A stretch of DNA of 15,139 nucleotides from the NCBI GenBank assembly GCA_937966095.1, contig CALCKF010000011.1:1-15139 (forward strand). The letters run 5' to 3'. The notes under the pieces were generated by a model, which was given only the letters and a program-made list of their open reading frames with translations, ran no database searches and was not told the origin of the DNA. Shown here one piece after another: positions 14,301-15,139 of the stretch. Both the position numbers and the translations under genes were made by a program. How positions within the stretch are numbered: the first letter of the stretch is position 1; the number at the start of each line of letters is the position of its first letter. Source of the DNA: an uncultured Eubacterium sp. (GTDB lineage: Bacteria; Bacillota; Clostridia; Peptostreptococcales; Anaerovoracaceae).

Positions 14301-14545
14301 CTGCTCTTGAAAAAGCCAAAGCTGTCTTAGCCGATAATGCGGCAACAGGTGAAGAATTAGACGCGGCATCTACTGACCTTTACAATGCTCTGACTGCACT
14401 TGCTCAGACAGATACTGTTAAGGATACTTCCTCTAAGACAGGTGACGAATTTGAAATGAGCATATGGCTGCTGTCAGCGACAGCTGCGGCCTTGGCTATA
14501 GTGGCAGTGCTGCTTGGCAGAAAGCCTAAGAGAAGAGATAGCTGA
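11378..14545 (+). CDS. Large cell-surface glucosaminidase with Ig-like, FIVAR and sorting-like C-terminus
   Basis: This 1055-aa secreted peptidoglycan hydrolase starts at ATG 11378 (AAGGAGG at 11365-11371). In order it has: a signal peptide (about residues 1-33); an acidic region; a module ending GVIGYVDASDVQ (about 108-175); a GH73 N-acetylglucosaminidase domain (about 275-425) with the catalytic motif AANESAWG (Glu320) and NNLFGLNA; an SH3-like module (about 435-521); a Big_3-like domain (about 529-612, TEYTEGDTF...GMTVTAKYSDGS); a Big_2-like domain (about 613-702); and an acidic linker. A beta-rich domain I do not recognise (about 735-876), a Gly/Asn-rich linker (about 877-941) and a FIVAR-type helical repeat (about 948-1009) come next. 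The end is SSKTGD (1018-1023), a hydrophobic helix and KPKRRDS. This looks like a sortase signal, but the usual Pro of (L/S)PxTG is replaced by Ser1019. It is transcribed alone, from a promoter at 11013-11041. Confidence 0.9.
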   Translation: MMKNRKKRRTALAVILSLCLIINGAQVTMSSAAENESGAGDGAVTDVIAPETASEADTQEVLADENRNREYTVMDENGNITEAEPADGTVPEQNSSNSVTLFRSRAATSTAKVVNFNTKGNAVTNYTDAATGEAGYTNGAYGADAAYLGTSGSKVKFMMSGVIGYVDASDVQVISLSQAKVVSGYYVSGGRLIHGIVCDMTTPGYRTTLDNGAAPSYLKSGVTYYSYDGHYFYTDYATMLSDYQSNVRTNSVNPDDPYYNYYQYLPMRSTTSYSSSTFSSIINSKASASSKMYGTGSTFISNQNTYGVNALIMAGIAANESAWGTSWIAANKNNLFGLNAVDSSPGTSSNTYGSVSSCISDFANGWMSRGYLDPDDWRYCGGFLGNKESGLNVKYASDPYWGEKAANIAYALDKTQGSKDYNKYTIGIKDTVETSVLNDIHYVNVRNTATTASSSTVLYNTGGSTSYSVIILSSSKDNGFYKIQSDGVLNSSRTSIASGTGNYSFSSMYAYIYSDYVEPVNDGTATVTKTLSSIEITKPPSKTEYTEGDTFSKTGMTVTAKYSDGSTADVTSKVTISPSGALKTSDKSVTVTYTENSVTKTASQAIAVKAKPVVTSVSINPKSITLKQGESQKFSFRVEGENNPSADVTWTVSGAVSKDTVIDDTGMLKIADDESSETLTVRVTSVYDEDKYAEATVAVEKTETEKPGSETTDPDDSEDQDQSSGTDAEDKETTISIENGSDEATKIAEIAVSAVFGEGARLDVIEITEDKLTEENSSISYDEMLAPAAGMDEVLGVYEISVDGTYEGDLKLTFTVDEQYEGWDALVLHYVEEDKNETDAGSDPQVFCEKYDTEVENGKITVTVDSLSPFILGVSDPGKPESGTTGDGASGGGTTEKDPPANGGNEGNGENNGNAGNSGGNTVQPSQPENGDSTGKPSVKEDGSDSREYLDTLIKYAEELDYSRFTEDTADAAKTALEKAKAVLADNAATGEELDAASTDLYNALTALAQTDTVKDTSSKTGDEFEMSIWLLSATAAALAIVAVLLGRKPKRRDS

Positions 14546-14567
14546 TATTCACAGGTATAATATACAG

Positions 14568-14600
14568 AAGGGACGGTATGACACCGTCCCTTAATTTATA
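14568..14600 (+). terminator. Terminator of the large glucosaminidase gene
   Basis: AAGGGACGGT (14568-14577) pairs perfectly with ACCGTCCCTT (14583-14592) around a 5-nt loop, followed by an A/T-rich tail (AATTTATA). Confidence 0.85.
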
Positions 14601-14662
14601 TCTGAAGGATAGAATCGGTATCAGCAAAATAGGTATATGTGGTAGAGTTATGTGTAATTACC

Positions 14663-14693
14663 GCTTGCGCAAGCTGTGATTTTAATGTATACT
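14663..14693 (+). promoter_or_regulatory. tRNA promoter
   Basis: TTGCGC (14665-14670) and TATACT (14688-14693) are 17 bp apart, about 32 nt before the truncated tRNA. The -35 lies in a perfect 12-bp palindrome, GCTTGCGCAAGC (14663-14674). After loss of the tRNA's 3' half, this promoter would read on into the complete tRNA-Ser downstream. Confidence 0.65.
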
Positions 14694-14724
14694 AATGGAT
14701 GTTCGCCGGACAAATAAATATCAT

Positions 14725-14764
14725 GGAGAGATGTCAGAGTGGTCGATCGTGCGGCACTCGAAAT
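14725..14764 (+). pseudogene. Truncated tRNA-Ser(CGA), 5' half only
   Basis: GGAGAGA (14725-14731, acceptor 5' strand), a D-arm (through AGTGG) and an anticodon arm CGGCA-CTCGAAA (14752-14763, anticodon CGA at 14759-14761) form the 5' half of a serine tRNA. After T14764 the sequence stops resembling a tRNA: there is no TGCCG to close the anticodon stem, no variable arm, no GGTTCGAATCC T-arm and no 3' acceptor strand. The break lies in the anticodon loop or stem, right after GCACTCGAAAT (14754-14764). That same 11-mer occurs in the intact tRNA at 14966-14976. This is the pattern left by site-specific integration into a tRNA anticodon loop. Confidence 0.8.
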
Positions 14765-14935
14765 CGAATCAGTGACTGGCAGTTATGTCTGATAGAAATC
14801 CAGTGATTTCAACGGTTATAGCAAAACAAAAAAATTTAAAAATGTGAGTTCTGCCAAAAAGTTCTGCCCAAAAGTTTCCGGAAAAGGAAAGCCCGGAAAA
14901 AGCGGAAGCAGGAACAGTCGGCGAAAAATCAACGA
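14765..14935 (+). other. Spacer after the tRNA break, probable left end of an integrated element
   Basis: This non-coding stretch holds GAAATC/GATTTC (14795-14800, 14805-14810, 4-nt centre), an A-rich run, two direct copies of AGTTCTGCC at 13-bp spacing (14847-14855, 14860-14868) and two CCGGAAAA copies 15 bp apart (14878, 14893). Short direct repeats near a tRNA crossover are typical of integrase arm-binding sites. No open reading frame is credible here. Confidence 0.45.
14847..14869 (+). repeat. AGTTCTGCC direct repeats (left pair)
   Basis: There are two copies, 13 bp apart, in plus orientation; the second is followed by a third C. The inverse, GGGCAGAACT, appears twice to the right of the intact tRNA. 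Integrase or excisionase binding sites are the likeliest reading. Confidence 0.6.
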
Positions 14936-15024
14936 GGAGAAGTATCGAAGTGGTCATAACGAGCCGCACTCGAAATGCGGTTGTCCGCAAGGGCACGTGG
15001 GTTCGAATCCCACCTTCTCCGCCA
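14936..15024 (+). tRNA. tRNA-Ser(CGA), complete, CCA encoded
   Basis: The acceptor GGAGAAG (14936-14942) pairs 7/7 with CTTCTCC (15014-15020), followed by discriminator G and encoded CCA (15022-15024). The anticodon stem CCGCA/TGCGG encloses loop CTCGAAA with anticodon CGA at 14971-14973, reading UCG codons. A long variable arm (TGTCC-GCAA-GGGCA) is diagnostic of a class II tRNA, and the T-arm is GTGGG-TTCGAAT-CCCAC. It differs from the truncated upstream copy at many positions of the 5' half, so it is not simply the other half of that gene. It lacks an obvious promoter of its own close by and may be transcribed from 14665-14693. A terminator follows directly. Confidence 0.95.
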
Positions 15025-15026
15025 AC

Positions 15027-15058
15027 AAAGCCTGTAATTGCAATGGTTACAGGCTTTT
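15027..15058 (+). terminator. Terminator after tRNA-Ser
   Basis: AAAGCCTGTAA (15027-15037) pairs perfectly with TTACAGGCTTT (15047-15057) around a 9-nt loop. A T and then GAATTTTTT follow. Confidence 0.85.
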
Positions 15059-15097
15059 GAATTTTTTGGAAATTGCTGTTTTTACCCGATTTTCAGT

Positions 15098-15128
15098 GGG
15101 CAGAACTGCTGAATACCTGGGCAGAACT
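15098..15128 (-). repeat. GGGCAGAACT repeats (right pair)
   Basis: GGGCAGAACT occurs at 15098-15107 and 15119-15128, 21 bp apart, inverted relative to the AGTTCTGCC pair at 14847-14869. Apart from these repeats, 15059-15139 holds nothing I recognise. Confidence 0.6.
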
Positions 15129-15139
15129 TCTGCGATTTT

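Noticed and set aside
14765..14965. Group I intron or other intron joining the two tRNA halves
   Set aside because: The spacer is too short for a group I intron and shows no recognisable intron core. The first 5' half is also mismatched with the downstream 3' half, whereas the downstream tRNA is complete by itself.

Overview
The window looks like chromosomal DNA from a low-to-moderate GC, Gram-positive anaerobe of the class Clostridia. The signs are AGGAGG-type ribosome binding sites, heavy use of ATA and AGA codons, consensus SigA-like promoters, SH3b-repeat GH73 autolysins, a DUF3343-like protein and a sortase-like C-terminus. The genus cannot be fixed from the sequence. A family such as Anaerovoracaceae or Lachnospiraceae is a guess.

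Layout. At 63-1254 a TetR-family regulator is followed by a small helical, ferritin-like protein. At 1326-2830 a D-Ala-D-Ala carboxypeptidase and a DUF3343-like protein form a pair that ends at a hairpin terminator. At 3087-6179 an SH3b-repeat N-acetylglucosaminidase and a membrane protein with one cohesin-like domain are driven by a consensus promoter embedded in a 14-bp inverted repeat. A terminator at 6215-6258 separates them from two minus-strand genes: a secreted alpha/beta-hydrolase esterase (6270-7157) and an M29 aminopeptidase (7328-8437). Divergent from these are a diacylglycerol-kinase-family lipid kinase (8538-9491) and an ArsB/NhaD/CitMHS-type anion permease (9630-10841). A gene-free stretch of about 535 bp holds a strong promoter and a long leader that can fold in alternative ways. 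It precedes a 1055-aa multidomain GH73 surface glucosaminidase (11378-14545). The right end (14600-15139) holds a tRNA-Ser(CGA) gene cut off at its anticodon loop, followed 170 bp later by a complete, different tRNA-Ser(CGA). Short repeats resembling integrase arm sites lie on both sides of the complete tRNA.

Theme. Much of the window concerns the cell envelope: peptidoglycan trimming (carboxypeptidase), peptidoglycan cleavage (two GH73 enzymes of different subtypes), a cohesin-like surface protein and lipid phosphorylation. The most unusual features are RNA- or DNA-structural. They are a terminator hairpin whose 3' arm is the ribosome binding site of the carboxypeptidase gene, a possible hairpin-bridged ribosome binding site for the TetR gene, a leader with competing stems before the large glucosaminidase, and the split tRNA-Ser that probably marks the left end of an integrated element running off the right edge.
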